Shown: positions 21,301 through 30,714 of the stretch, one piece after another
Numbering within the stretch: position 1 is the first letter of the stretch
How the letters are laid out: each line of letters starts with the position of its first letter
Source: Myxococcota bacterium
GTDB lineage: Bacteria; Myxococcota_A; Polyangia; HGW-17
Length of the DNA: 59,901 bases
Assembly: GCA_018821305.1 (NCBI GenBank)
Contig: JAHJMN010000143.1
Span: forward strand, 1-59,901
Reading direction: 5' to 3'
Notes under the pieces: model-generated
The model's database searches: none
Told to the model about the DNA's origin: nothing
Seen by the model: the letters and a program-made list of their open reading frames with translations, nothing else
Translations under genes and position numbers: made by a program

Positions 21301-24300
21301 TCCTCTTTCACGAGGACAGAGAGAGCATCCAGGGCCGGTTTGTACGAAGGTGCAAAATCCAGAATGAATCGATATTTTTCAAGTGCAGAATTAATGTCGC
21401 TCATTTCATTCTGAAGTACTTGAGCAGTTTCAAATATGAGGTCATTGCGTTTTTCATCATTCATTTCAAGGCTGATGAGTTTTTCATAACATTCAATGAG
21501 ATCCGGCCAATTTTCCTCTTTCCTGTAAAGTCTTGCAAGGTCATTAATCGCCCTGGTATTCTCGGGTACTTCTTCAATAATCATCTTAAGGGCATTAATT
21601 GCTTCGAACGTATCTTCAAGTTTTGTTTCATGAATTGCCGAAAGTTTAAAGGCTTTTTCAATGCGTTCGTCTGGAGCAATATCCATTATATTGCGAATAA
21701 TTTCAGGGAGTTCATCCCATTTTTCAGATTTTTCATATAGTCTTTCCAGAGACCTCAGTGCCTGCTCATCCATAGGAACAAAGTCGAGAAGTTTTCGCCA
21801 TGTTTCAATGGCTTTTTCAGTTTCTTCAAGTACATCCATCCTTAAAAGAGCAAGTTTTCTTAAAGTTTCTCCAGCACTTTCCGGTTCACTGAGAAGTTCA
21901 CTCTTACGATCTAATACATCCGCAAGCTCACTCCACTGTTCAAGCTCAGTAAGAATCGAGGCAAGTTCACTGAGAGCATCCAGATGATCATCCCTGATCT
22001 CAAGAATTCTACGATAAGAAACCACTGATGCTTCTTTTTCTTCAAGAGTTTCACTCTGTATTCTAGCTACCCTTAAAAGAACACTGACCTGAAGTTCCGT
22101 GTCATAACTATCTTTGATGCCTTTTTCCAGAATTTCAATGTACTCTTTCCAGTTACCAGCTCTTAAAGCTAATCCGTAAAGATTATTGAGAGTATCTCCA
22201 TCATTTATATCTAAAAGCCATGCGTCAGAGAGAGCTTTGAATGATTTTTCCAGATTCTGGGCTCTATCATCATATAATTGAGAGCATTCTTTTAGATACT
22301 GTATCTTCTGATATTCATCCTCCGTAAGACTGATAAGCACTTCATAAACCCTGATAAGTTGTTTCCACTGATCAAGAGTCTGATAAATGGGTTGAAGTAT
22401 TGTTGCTGTTCGCAGTTGTACGGTTTCATTGGAAAGAAGTTTTTCAAGATAAACCAGAACACGATCGTTCAGAGGATCAATCCGAAGAATATTTTCGAGA
22501 CAATCAACGCTGCTATCCGGTTCACCAAGTTTTTCATTGTAAAGCTCGGAAAGACGAAGATTCAGATTTATGATGTCATCGGGATCCGACTTCGTATTTA
22601 CCTGATATGAAATATGTTCGACTAGTTCTTCCCATTTAGCGAGCTTGGTATAAAGCCTTGTGAGCGCGCTGACTGCTTTTTCATCTTGAGGATCTCCTTC
22701 AAGAATTTCACGATAAGTCTCAATAGCCTCTTCGTTTTTATCAAGTTGATCTTCAAGAACACCACAAATTTTGTAAAGATACGGATTTTTCTTAGTTGGA
22801 TCAAAGAATGAATCGGCAATTTCACGATAAACTTCCAGCAGAACTTCCCATTTTTTATTTTCAATGAGGAGAAGTTCAAGTTCACGGAAAATATCATCGC
22901 GGTTTCTATCGGCAGCCAGAATGCGTTTATAGCATTCAATAGCATCATCTATTCGCTGGAGTTGTTTTGCATAAATTCTGGCTAATTCTTCAGAAATTTG
23001 AAGAATATGTTCAGCGTCTCCATATGAATTTTCAAGAATTCGAGCGAAAACCTCGGATACTTCCTGCCATTTTTCCAGTAATTCCGCAAGATTAACCAAT
23101 CTTTCAAGAATCTGATGATTTTCGGGTTTTTCTTCAAATAAATAACCGTACCACACAAATGCCTGTTCGAGGTCTTCGAGAACTGTTTCATAAAGTTCAG
23201 CAATGCGCTTGGTCAGCCCACTCTTAACTTCTGGATCTCCTTCAAGATTCCTCTGAAGACTGAAAACATTGATAAGTTTTGTCCATACCTGCCGAGCTGC
23301 ATAGATCGGGACTAATACCTCTGCAGCTGAAAGTGCATAGGCTTCGTTTTCAAGGAATTTTTCAATTCTTTCAATTGTAGGATCTGAAGCAGGATTTCCA
23401 CCTAACGCTGCACGGAATGATTCAATTGCACGATCTGCGTCATCAAGGAAATCCATGAAAACTTCGCCCATACTGAATCGAATTTCCACGGCCTCATCAA
23501 TTTCTTCTACATAGCGTATTCTTTGTTCATAAAGTGAAATAAGATCATCCCACAGTTCCTGATCAAAATAAAGACCTTCCAGGGCACGGAATATGGAAGG
23601 ATCCTCCGGCCGGAACATCATAATGTCGTTGTAATGCTCAGTGGCTTGTTTGAGATCATTAAGTTTTTCATGAGAGAGTTTTGCCGCTTTTACAAGAACC
23701 GTATATCTCGTTTCATCACTGCATCCAGGAAGTTCACTTCTCGAAATATAAATATCATGCAGCGCCTTCCAATCGGATGTTTCTTCGTACACTCTCTCAA
23801 GAGCATCCATGGCATGAAGGTTCTCAGGACTATTTTCAAGAACTTTTTCATAGTATTTTCGGGAAGTTGCAAGGTCTGAAAGAGCATCGCGACTAACGTC
23901 TGCTATAGTCAGGAATACACTTTCCTGAACTCTACCATCCATAATGTCTTCACCGATTGTTTTATAAAGTTCAACAAGTTCGGCCCATCGACCTTCAATA
24001 GATGCCAGTCTCTGGAGTTGATCAAGGATATCCTGTAGATCCGGTTCCGAAAGGGCTTCTTTACAGGCCTGACCATAGAAACCAAAGGCAGCTATGGGTT
24101 CACCAAGTTCATTTTCCTTAATTCGGGCAATCTTAAGGAAAAGATCTACTTTCTCCCTCGGATCCATACTGTATCCGGCCTTTAAAACATAAAGACCCGT
24201 AAGTTTTTCCCAATTATCATCTATTTCGTAAATAGTTTCAAGGATACCAGCGGCTGAAAGTGCAAGGAATTCTTCACCATTCAGCATGGATTCCAGAGCC

Positions 24301-27300
24301 ATTTTCGCTTTTTCATGTCCTGGATCTTCTTCAAGAACTTCTCTATATCTCGCTATTGCTCTTTCTGGTTCTTCAAGGTGTACTTGAAGAATGTACCCAA
24401 GTCTGTATTTCAGACTGCGGGCCATTTCTGAGTCATAAGTGAGAGCGAGTTCTTTTTCAACAAGATCATATACATCGGCCCATCGTTCCAGGCTTTCATT
24501 TAAGCGAGCAAGGTATCTTAATGCTTCACCATCATCAGGATTCTCAAGTAGAATTGAGTTCCAGGCTTCTGCGGCACCTTCAATTTCGCCGAGACTTTCC
24601 TCCCTCAATATGGCTATCCGACTCCAGCAACTCTTCCTCAGTTCTGAATCATCAGTGTATTCTACTTTGCGACTGAGCACATCAACGAGCTCCGCCCATT
24701 TTTCAATTCTACTGTAAATAATTTCCAGACGTTCAAGAGCTTCCCTGTCATCGGGAAATTCCTCAAGAAGTCTTGAGTGAGTTTTTGCAGCATCGTCTGG
24801 AGAATCAAGCATATCTTCCTGAAGCAATGCAATTCTTCGGAAAATATTCTTTCTTTCAGTTTCATCGCTTACCCAGGTAAGTTGCCTGTTATGTAAATCA
24901 ATTATTTCAATCCACTCTGAATGCATTGAATAAAGGTCAATTAGAGAGCTTGCGGCACGAGCCTGATATTCAGTATCATCTTCGGCATCCAATAGCCTTC
25001 GATACCATTCGATTGCCTTTTCGAAATCGTTCAATTGACGTTCGTAAATTCGAGCTACACGCTCAGTGTAGAAAAGTTTCAATGACTCATCGTCACCGGC
25101 GGCAGTGATTGCTTCTTTCCATACTTCAACGAGATCTGAATAACTGTTCAGCGCAATTGCAAGTTGTTCAATGGAATTACGAACCTCTTCATTATGCGGA
25201 TCTTTATTCAGTGCTCGACGAAGAGCACTGAAGGCATCTTCAGCTTTCCCGAGTTGGACTGTGAGTATGTCTGCTTCTTTCAGCAACAACTGAACGGCAT
25301 CATGAGTATCCGCTGCAAATTCAAGTTGAATTTCCAACATTTTTACATGTTGTTCATAATCACTATCAAGCTCATAAAGTTCTGCAAGAATTACAGAGCT
25401 TTCAAGCCTTGTTTCAGGAATTTCCAGCATTTCAGAAAGCATATTTCGAACACCCTCATGGGTTTTTCGAATTTCGATAATTTCTTTAATAATTTCGATA
25501 GCTTCTTGATTTCTTTTGAGTTTATGGAGAAGAATATCACATCTTGCGTAAAGGAACCTGACTTTGGCATCACCACTGGTCTGCCATGAGAGATCTTCCT
25601 CATATATTCTTGCCAGATTTTCCCAATCATCTGACAATTCATAAAGTCTAACCAAGCTTTCAAATGCTTCAGGATTTCCCGGCTCAAGCTCTCGCAGCGT
25701 ACTGTAAGATTTGATTGCCGCCGGTATATCCGTAAGCATGTTTTCATTCAGATGGCTCAACTTGAAGAGCATTTCTTTACGAAGCTCAATATCATTAAGA
25801 GCATCGATGCTTTTTTCGTATAAGGTTCGAAGATCATTCCATCTTTCAGAAAAACTGTATATTCGTTCAAGGGCCAGGAAGGCACCTTCATGAAGAGGAT
25901 CTTCTTCTAAAACAATATTATAGAACTTTTCAGATTCTTCTCTGTTATCGCGATCTTCCTCTTCTAAAAGGGCAATTTCCCAAGCAAGTTCAAGACGAAG
26001 ATTGTCTATACCGCTATCAATGAAGTCCAGATAAAGCTTTTTGAGTTCATCAAGTTTGTCATCAAGACGTGAAAGACTTCGGAGTTCCTGTCTTGTTTCT
26101 TCTGAGGATGGATCCAGAGTAAAGAGAGTACAGGCAATGTCAAATCCCTTACCGGTATCACCAACTTTTCTGGTAACGATGTTCAGAAGCTCACGATATT
26201 TCGCGATCTTATCATTTGCATCGGAAAGGAACTGGGCAATTACTTCAAGAGCTGATGCATAATCTTCCCACTGATTCAGCCCAGAAAAGTGCGGAGCTAA
26301 GAGCTCAGCAGATTTTACGCGGTAAGTAATATCCATATCGCCAGTAAGAATGGCTTTCAGACTTTGAACTGTTTCGGGATGTGGAGGATCCGTTGATTCG
26401 ATAATTATTGAATAATAATCCAGAGCATCTGAAGGTTTTTCCAGATTTTTCAGATTAAGATTTCCAAGACGGTACCTGAGATTGGTTTGTTCCGCAGAAC
26501 CTTCATCTGCGAGAATAAGTTGGGTTTTAAGTATTTCTTCGAGTTCCGACCAGTTGCCAACATCATTATATAAACGATCAAGAGCTTCCAGAGCTTTTAA
26601 ATTAGTATCGTCAAGGGAAAGAATCTCTTTGAACAAGTTTATGGCGTCATCCTTTTTATCGAGATAAATCTCAAAAATCTGAGCCATCTTGTGACGAGCC
26701 TGAAGAGTGTATGCACTGTCCGTCACGGTTTCCAGTTGTTCTTTAAGAATATCAATGAGAGCAGTCCAATCTTCACGATATTCGTAAATGGTAGCGAGTC
26801 CGGAAAGGGCTTCTCCGGATGCATTATCAATTAAAAGAACTTCACGCCATATTTTCTCACCTTGTTCAAGCTCCGTCAGTTCCTCAACATAAATTCTTGC
26901 AAGTCTCGAAAGCAACGCAGTTTTGGATTTTCCTTCAAGGGTTTCCACGGCTTTATTCATGGAAACTGCAGCTTCCTTCCATAAGGAAGCTGTAGCCGCA
27001 AAAGTCTCAACCCTGCTGGCCATATGGTCATCATTGGGAACGATTGTGAGTGCTTCACAAGCCCAGCGGAAAGCTTCCGCAGGATTATTTAAATTATCTG
27101 TATTGAGAGAAATAAGTTTATCAAGCCATACAAGCTTCTCAGATTCTTTTTCCTCCGAATGATATAGAATTTCATACATTCTGGAAGCAAGAGACCATTT
27201 GCTTGCGCCTTCATATATTGGAAGAAGTTTCTGCGCTGCTTCTCTGTTTACCGGATCGACTTCAAGAATACGCTCAAACGGTTTAACCGCCCGGTCAGGT

Positions 27301-29546
27301 TTTTCCAGTTTATCTATGTAGATTTCTGCGACTTTGAATAATAAACTGACTTTTTCATCATTTTCCGTGGCACTATCTGCGCAGGAAGACAACGTTTCGA
27401 TGTATCCTGTCCAGTTTTCTTTTTGACTGAACAGATTCTCAAGTTCAACCCAGTTTTTATTGGCAGCATAAAGATCTTTTAAGATTTTCAGTGCCTTTGC
27501 ATGGTTGGGATTAAGTTCGAAAACCTTCTGCCACAACTCCATGGACAGTGAACCAAGGGAATTCATTTTGTCTGTGAGAATTGAACCCGCTCTTTCCAGA
27601 ATCGGAAGAGCTTCATCATCCATTGAAAGACTTATTTTCCTGCGAAGCATTTCCACAAGAGCAGGATATCTTTTCTCCCTGTCATACAGGAAGACCAGAT
27701 TTTCCATGGCATCAATATCATGAGGATCTATTTCTAAAACCATGTTCCAGGTTTCAATGGCAAGTTTCATATTGCCAAGGGGCTGCTGAGCGAATTTTGC
27801 CAGATCGACCAAAAGAGGTAGCTTTTGATCTTCAGAGGCCATTTCTATTTCCGTCAGTTTTAAATCAAAAAGCCCCTTCCAGTTCCTTCGTTTTTCGTAG
27901 ATATCTTTAAGTTGACCAATGACTTCCATATCTTTCGGGTCTATCTGCAAAACTGCTTCAAGAGGCTCCGATGCTTTATTGGGGTTCGTCAACTTATCGT
28001 TGTATAGATCAGCAATTTTCTTGAGATATTTTATTTTATTTACATCAACAGTTTCGTTATCAAGCTTCTGCTGATAGATAGTGATAACCTCTTTCCATCG
28101 TTTCATGACCTCGTATTTGTCAATCAACCGGTCAAGCGCCGCTGAATTGTCGGGGTCAAGTTTCAAGATCTGGTTATAAACATTTACAACCATGGCATCC
28201 ACTCTGATTCTGTCTTCAATCAAGTCTGCCATGTTGAAAAGCACACTAACTCTTGCAGGGATATCATCCTGACGAATTTTATGCTCTTCGTCTTTGTAAA
28301 GATCAAGCAACTGAGTCCATTTTTCCGTTGAAGTATAAAGATCTTTGAGAGCTTCAAATGCTTCGATGGATTCAGGATTTGTTTTGTAAATCTTTTTCCA
28401 GACTTCAATTGCCTTATCAGGACTCGTTTCCCGGGCAACTTCTGTCAGTTGATGAGCAAGTTCAAATTGTCGCGGATCATCGGGCTTTACAGTGCGAAGT
28501 GCTTTTTGAAGCATTGTGATATGTCTGAGGAAATCTCCCTTACTGCGATAAAATTCCCCAAAAAAATTCATAACCAGCGGACTTTCAGGTTCCGCTGCCA
28601 TTACTTTTTGAAAATACGGTTCGGCACTATCCAGATCTCCGACTTTTTTCCACCACAGCATTCCCAACTGAATATAATTTCCCAGATCGGGATTTCGGGA
28701 ATTTTTTATTTCAAACTCATAGAAACCAATGAGATCTTCCCATTTTTCCTGAACTGTAAATGCATCCACCAGAAGACTTCTGGCAGCATCGTCCCCTGGA
28801 ACGACTTCGAGAGCTTTAAGAAGATGACCTTCAGCCTTTTCAGGGGTAGAGGTTTTTTCAATGTAGATCTTGCTTATTTCAAGAAGGTACGTCAGTTTTT
28901 CCTGAGGAACTTCTATTTTATCCAGACGGCTCTCAATAAGTGTGAGCAGGTTATCATATTTTTTATTGATACGATAAAAATGCTCAAGGTGCAAAGAAAC
29001 CTCAGCATTTTCGGGATCTGCATCATGAGCTTTCAGTAGTAAATCTTCCACAAAGGCCTGTTCATCTCCATACTTTGCGGCAACTTCCGCTGCCCTGAAA
29101 TACATGTGACCAATGAGTTCCGGCTCCGTGGAGCCATCCGCCTCGCTCATATACTTATCCAGCAGTTTTTCCCAGTTCTGGGCTTCAAGTTCAAGACTCT
29201 CGGCTCTTTCTGAGCTGTCGGTGTCTTCCGGGGAGAGCACAGCCAGTTTTTTGTATGCTTCCAGCGCTTCATTCCCAAGCCATAACTGATTATCCAGCAA
29301 TTCGGCCATAGTTTTTAGAAGTTCTGAATTATCTGGATCTATTTCCAGACCAGTCCGAAGCAGTTCATGTCCCAGAATATACAGTCTGACATCGAAAGCC
29401 TTCTTGTAATTTTTTAGAATGAAATCCACTTTCTCGCTGGAGGAGCCTTCAGCGGATTTCAGGGCTTCCGTGAATTCAGTCAGGAGTTCCTGGTCAGAGG
29501 GTGTTCTTAAAAGGTTTGCGGCTAACGTCTTGATTTCCTTTATCAT
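18390..29546 (-). CDS. Giant tetratricopeptide-repeat protein (3718 residues)
   Basis: The whole protein is built of helical repeats. A recurring supermotif of about 70-80 residues, W..L...Y followed by A...Y..IL..DP....AL..L..LY, runs from about residue 130 to 3350, giving several dozen degenerate TPR pairs. The last 350 residues or so are more canonical TPRs (DYYTKAQKLDPTYVPNLIAMA). It is strongly acidic, with no signal peptide or membrane segment, so it is probably a cytoplasmic solenoid scaffold. The frame is open for 11 kb with no disruption. The start at 29546 is preceded by AGAGAGG. Downstream it overlaps engB by 4 nt. It occupies 19% of the window, so its expression cost implies a real role, which I cannot name. 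Confidence 0.9.
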   Translation of the reverse strand: MIKEIKTLAANLLRTPSDQELLTEFTEALKSAEGSSSEKVDFILKNYKKAFDVRLYILGHELLRTGLEIDPDNSELLKTMAELLDNQLWLGNEALEAYKKLAVLSPEDTDSSERAESLELEAQNWEKLLDKYMSEADGSTEPELIGHMYFRAAEVAAKYGDEQAFVEDLLLKAHDADPENAEVSLHLEHFYRINKKYDNLLTLIESRLDKIEVPQEKLTYLLEISKIYIEKTSTPEKAEGHLLKALEVVPGDDAARSLLVDAFTVQEKWEDLIGFYEFEIKNSRNPDLGNYIQLGMLWWKKVGDLDSAEPYFQKVMAAEPESPLVMNFFGEFYRSKGDFLRHITMLQKALRTVKPDDPRQFELAHQLTEVARETSPDKAIEVWKKIYKTNPESIEAFEALKDLYTSTEKWTQLLDLYKDEEHKIRQDDIPARVSVLFNMADLIEDRIRVDAMVVNVYNQILKLDPDNSAALDRLIDKYEVMKRWKEVITIYQQKLDNETVDVNKIKYLKKIADLYNDKLTNPNKASEPLEAVLQIDPKDMEVIGQLKDIYEKRRNWKGLFDLKLTEIEMASEDQKLPLLVDLAKFAQQPLGNMKLAIETWNMVLEIDPHDIDAMENLVFLYDREKRYPALVEMLRRKISLSMDDEALPILERAGSILTDKMNSLGSLSMELWQKVFELNPNHAKALKILKDLYAANKNWVELENLFSQKENWTGYIETLSSCADSATENDEKVSLLFKVAEIYIDKLEKPDRAVKPFERILEVDPVNREAAQKLLPIYEGASKWSLASRMYEILYHSEEKESEKLVWLDKLISLNTDNLNNPAEAFRWACEALTIVPNDDHMASRVETFAATASLWKEAAVSMNKAVETLEGKSKTALLSRLARIYVEELTELEQGEKIWREVLLIDNASGEALSGLATIYEYREDWTALIDILKEQLETVTDSAYTLQARHKMAQIFEIYLDKKDDAINLFKEILSLDDTNLKALEALDRLYNDVGNWSELEEILKTQLILADEGSAEQTNLRYRLGNLNLKNLEKPSDALDYYSIIIESTDPPHPETVQSLKAILTGDMDITYRVKSAELLAPHFSGLNQWEDYASALEVIAQFLSDANDKIAKYRELLNIVTRKVGDTGKGFDIACTLFTLDPSSEETRQELRSLSRLDDKLDELKKLYLDFIDSGIDNLRLELAWEIALLEEEDRDNREESEKFYNIVLEEDPLHEGAFLALERIYSFSERWNDLRTLYEKSIDALNDIELRKEMLFKLSHLNENMLTDIPAAIKSYSTLRELEPGNPEAFESLVRLYELSDDWENLARIYEEDLSWQTSGDAKVRFLYARCDILLHKLKRNQEAIEIIKEIIEIRKTHEGVRNMLSEMLEIPETRLESSVILAELYELDSDYEQHVKMLEIQLEFAADTHDAVQLLLKEADILTVQLGKAEDAFSALRRALNKDPHNEEVRNSIEQLAIALNSYSDLVEVWKEAITAAGDDESLKLFYTERVARIYERQLNDFEKAIEWYRRLLDAEDDTEYQARAASSLIDLYSMHSEWIEIIDLHNRQLTWVSDETERKNIFRRIALLQEDMLDSPDDAAKTHSRLLEEFPDDREALERLEIIYSRIEKWAELVDVLSRKVEYTDDSELRKSCWSRIAILREESLGEIEGAAEAWNSILLENPDDGEALRYLARLNESLERWADVYDLVEKELALTYDSEMARSLKYRLGYILQVHLEEPERAIARYREVLEEDPGHEKAKMALESMLNGEEFLALSAAGILETIYEIDDNWEKLTGLYVLKAGYSMDPREKVDLFLKIARIKENELGEPIAAFGFYGQACKEALSEPDLQDILDQLQRLASIEGRWAELVELYKTIGEDIMDGRVQESVFLTIADVSRDALSDLATSRKYYEKVLENSPENLHAMDALERVYEETSDWKALHDIYISRSELPGCSDETRYTVLVKAAKLSHEKLNDLKQATEHYNDIMMFRPEDPSIFRALEGLYFDQELWDDLISLYEQRIRYVEEIDEAVEIRFSMGEVFMDFLDDADRAIESFRAALGGNPASDPTIERIEKFLENEAYALSAAEVLVPIYAARQVWTKLINVFSLQRNLEGDPEVKSGLTKRIAELYETVLEDLEQAFVWYGYLFEEKPENHQILERLVNLAELLEKWQEVSEVFARILENSYGDAEHILQISEELARIYAKQLQRIDDAIECYKRILAADRNRDDIFRELELLLIENKKWEVLLEVYREIADSFFDPTKKNPYLYKICGVLEDQLDKNEEAIETYREILEGDPQDEKAVSALTRLYTKLAKWEELVEHISYQVNTKSDPDDIINLNLRLSELYNEKLGEPDSSVDCLENILRIDPLNDRVLVYLEKLLSNETVQLRTATILQPIYQTLDQWKQLIRVYEVLISLTEDEYQKIQYLKECSQLYDDRAQNLEKSFKALSDAWLLDINDGDTLNNLYGLALRAGNWKEYIEILEKGIKDSYDTELQVSVLLRVARIQSETLEEKEASVVSYRRILEIRDDHLDALSELASILTELEQWSELADVLDRKSELLSEPESAGETLRKLALLRMDVLEETEKAIETWRKLLDFVPMDEQALRSLERLYEKSEKWDELPEIIRNIMDIAPDERIEKAFKLSAIHETKLEDTFEAINALKMIIEEVPENTRAINDLARLYRKEENWPDLIECYEKLISLEMNDEKRNDLIFETAQVLQNEMSDINSALEKYRFILDFAPSYKPALDALSVLVKEDDFSSAAASILEPLYTSLGDDESLIKLYSELIQKEIQPEDMKRYLYNLAGLYEKTNNNQDAFNHWGRLFRIEPENQSTEMQLHRLAEIINGWKSLTELYSEITEDIYDEELKTRLMLTQSRIFELNLEQLEDAVKTLDKLVENVPTNLGVMNELDRLLIATEKWEKLSELLEMEANTADGTDEKALYQYRLGKLLNEKLDNPTEAVSAFRMALDLNPDHSDSIIALESMFNASAEVLGEVLDVLEPVYERLSRPEKLIKLYEARASLVEDATDKSAFMAKAAQTAASAGDMDSSISFWQKAFAYSPEDPTYLDEFMNTAEMAGKITLVVEAVTGALSKEMDDIASVNAAQKTAELCLRAGDTSGAEKMYGEVLRREDENITALKALEEIYRMSDSISDLVRILDRRSQVEYDPEVKKPILEEIARLYEINLNDMPRALKAWKELLEMDEMDLNCRTQLIRLYESMDYWNDLVDILGIHMNYLQEVEDIQEVRKRIARIYDEKLDKPDKAEEAWRDAFDAVPGDTEAFNQMMKIFKNRQDWDSIKDMYFTKLSMASDDDTKVETYLALANLCINSLNEPDDAADYYNQILDIKPDHDKVFDKLSEIYTAAERYYDLIEVLRKRAAYFGSVGESSMEVVMLDKIARIWEENLENGDEALKILEEILDRDGGNVTALTGLARLHENREEWEKCQQYLEKAALLEPKGSEGAELAFRRGNVALKLGDEETAIVRWQEALRLYPKHSDSFNKLKEIATTKHDEQMLVKLYQNRLPYVTEKEDRLPALLELADLYVKMGAGEAAFPYLEEATGLDPENIEVKKQLGDAYFAGGNYSQAEQIYNSLCDELAKDRNAKKDLASIYQRLGGIREGQSDNEGALDYYTKAQKLDPTYVPNLIAMAKCNVKVGNHDQGQKLFRALLFQKIDGVITKGEIFLEIARIDLLMGNAAKAKASAQRGLTEDPSNAEIKAFLEQIQ

Positions 29547-29826
29547 GACCTCTCTCTTGTCATTTCAGGTTAATGTTCTATAACTTCGGTAAATAAACAT
29601 GGACGTCATGGTAACGCCTAAATTATCTGGAATCAATTACAAACATAAACTGAATTCAGACTTTTTTTACAAACAAAACAACTATTTGATAATAAACAGT
29701 GAATTATTTTTTATTCAAGATAAAAAGCACGGTAACTGACAGATTTTTAAAAGAGCCAAAAAAAAAACTATATTGAAAAGGGCTCAAAACGTCAAAATGA
29801 GAACTGGAAAGCCAACGCCAAATCTC

Positions 29827-29954
29827 TAAACCGCTTTCGGAGTAATACGATAGTGAACAAATTTCAGGAAATGCTACAGGAATGAGCCACTGATTGTCCT
29901 TTTACTGCTACTGATTTCCTGATTGCCTGAAATTTTTTAACAGGCAGACAGGTA
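29827..29954 (+). repeat. Family C element, truncated copy C1
   Basis: It begins TAAACCGCTTTCGG with the left terminus AGTAATACGATAGTGA, continues through the CCTG-rich arm and ends at CAGACAGGTA, where copy C2 begins. The right terminal repeat is missing, suggesting that C2 inserted into C1 or that the two recombined. Confidence 0.65.
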
Positions 29955-30297
29955 GACCGCTTTCGGAGTAATACGATAGTGACTTAACTTAAAGAAAGTC
30001 TTAAGGAAAAAGACCCTGATTTTCCTGTTCCTGCTACTGCTCTCCTGTGTTCCTGAATTTCTTTAGCAGGGATTCAGGTAGCCAGGAAAACAGGTTCAGG
30101 AGCTGGTCGTAAATATTTAACATCAAAGCATAATTACAAAAGTTAGAATGAAATATCCACTTTATTCCTGATTTTCTTTAGCAGGGAAAGCAGGTAATCA
30201 GGAAAACAGTGACAGAAGCTGGTCGTAAATATTTAACATCAAAGCATAATTACAAAAGTTAGAATGAAATATCCACTTTTAAACTTTCGATCCTTTT
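29953..30297 (+). repeat. Family C element, copy C2 with internal duplication
   Basis: The left terminus is TAGACCGCTTTCGGAG at 29953, and the right end reaches TTTCGATCCTTTT near 30297. A roughly 64-bp segment starting AGCTGGTCGTAAATATTTAA occurs twice (about 30101-30164 and 30217-30280), each copy preceded by a CAGG-rich half-stem, so this copy is longer than its relatives. No coding potential. Confidence 0.7.
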
Positions 30298-30326
30298 TGG
30301 AAAATATTCCTTTTCAGGACACGAAC

Positions 30327-30389
30327 TAGTTACTGTCCTGAAATACCGAAAATCAAATTTTTCGCCCATTTTTTGCTCAGGACAGTAAC
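30327..30389. repeat. Family B inverted-repeat element, copy B1
   Basis: A TA followed by a perfect 12-bp terminal inverted repeat GTTACTGTCCTG (30329-30340) / CAGGACAGTAAC (30378-30389). It is followed by a spacer (CGCAAGGTGTTGAAT) that also follows copy B4 at 35653, so the repeated unit extends beyond the stem-loop. Confidence 0.75.
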
Positions 30390-30413
30390 CGCAAGGTGTT
30401 GAATTTATTACTA

Positions 30414-30651
30414 TACCGTTTGCGGAGTAATACGATTGTGACTCGTTTTAAAGAAATGCTTCAGGAATGAGCCCCCTGATTTCCTGTTCCTGCTACTGAT
30501 TTCCTGTTTCCCTGCAATTTTAAACAGGGAAACAGGTAGTCAGGCAAACAGGTTCAGGTCATAAACATTCAATATCAAAGCATAATTACAAATGGCAGGA
30601 TGAAAACATTCAATTTTCCCGTTTCGATCCTTTTATTCCGCAAGCGGTCTA
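30414..30651 (+). repeat. Family C element, full-length copy C3
   Basis: It has terminal inverted repeats TAccGTTTGCGGAGTAA (left) and TTATTCCGCAAGCGGTCTA (right). Inside, CCTGTTCCTGCTACTG and TTTCCTGTTTCCCTG face CAGGGAAACAGG and CAGGCAAACAGG, forming a long imperfect stem. It is 238 bp, the cleanest full-length copy, and directly abuts family A copy A2 by sharing the TA at 30650-30651. Confidence 0.75.
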
Positions 30652-30714
30652 GTGGCCGGATAGAATTTTTAATAAAATTCTTCGCGAAGCGAATTTCCGG
30701 ACACGATCGAACTA
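30650..30714 (+). repeat. Family A element, copy A2 (supplies the cheX stop codon)
   Basis: TA at 30650-30651 and 30713-30714. The outer arms GTGGCCGGA/TCCGGACAC pair with one mismatch. The inner hairpin GAATTTTTAATAAAATTC and the block CTTCGCGAAG follow. Compared with A1 and A3, both sides of the outer stem have changed together. On the minus strand the right end reads TAG and is the stop codon of cheX. Confidence 0.8.

Larger units (their letters stand above)
29547..30711. other. Long intergenic region filled with repeat elements
   Basis: These 1165 bp between the TPR gene start and the end of cheX contain no supportable gene. The first 270 bp or so are AT-rich and probably hold the TPR operon promoter, though no convincing box is seen. 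The rest is occupied by family C copies (29827-29954, 29953-30297, 30414-30651), a family B copy (30327-30389) and a family A copy (30650-30714), many of them abutting. Confidence 0.7.

Noticed and set aside
29826-30660. CCTG-rich repeats as CRISPR or as a replication origin
   Set aside because: No uniform spacer structure, no DnaA-box cluster or dnaA gene; copies elsewhere share the same termini, so dispersed elements explain them.
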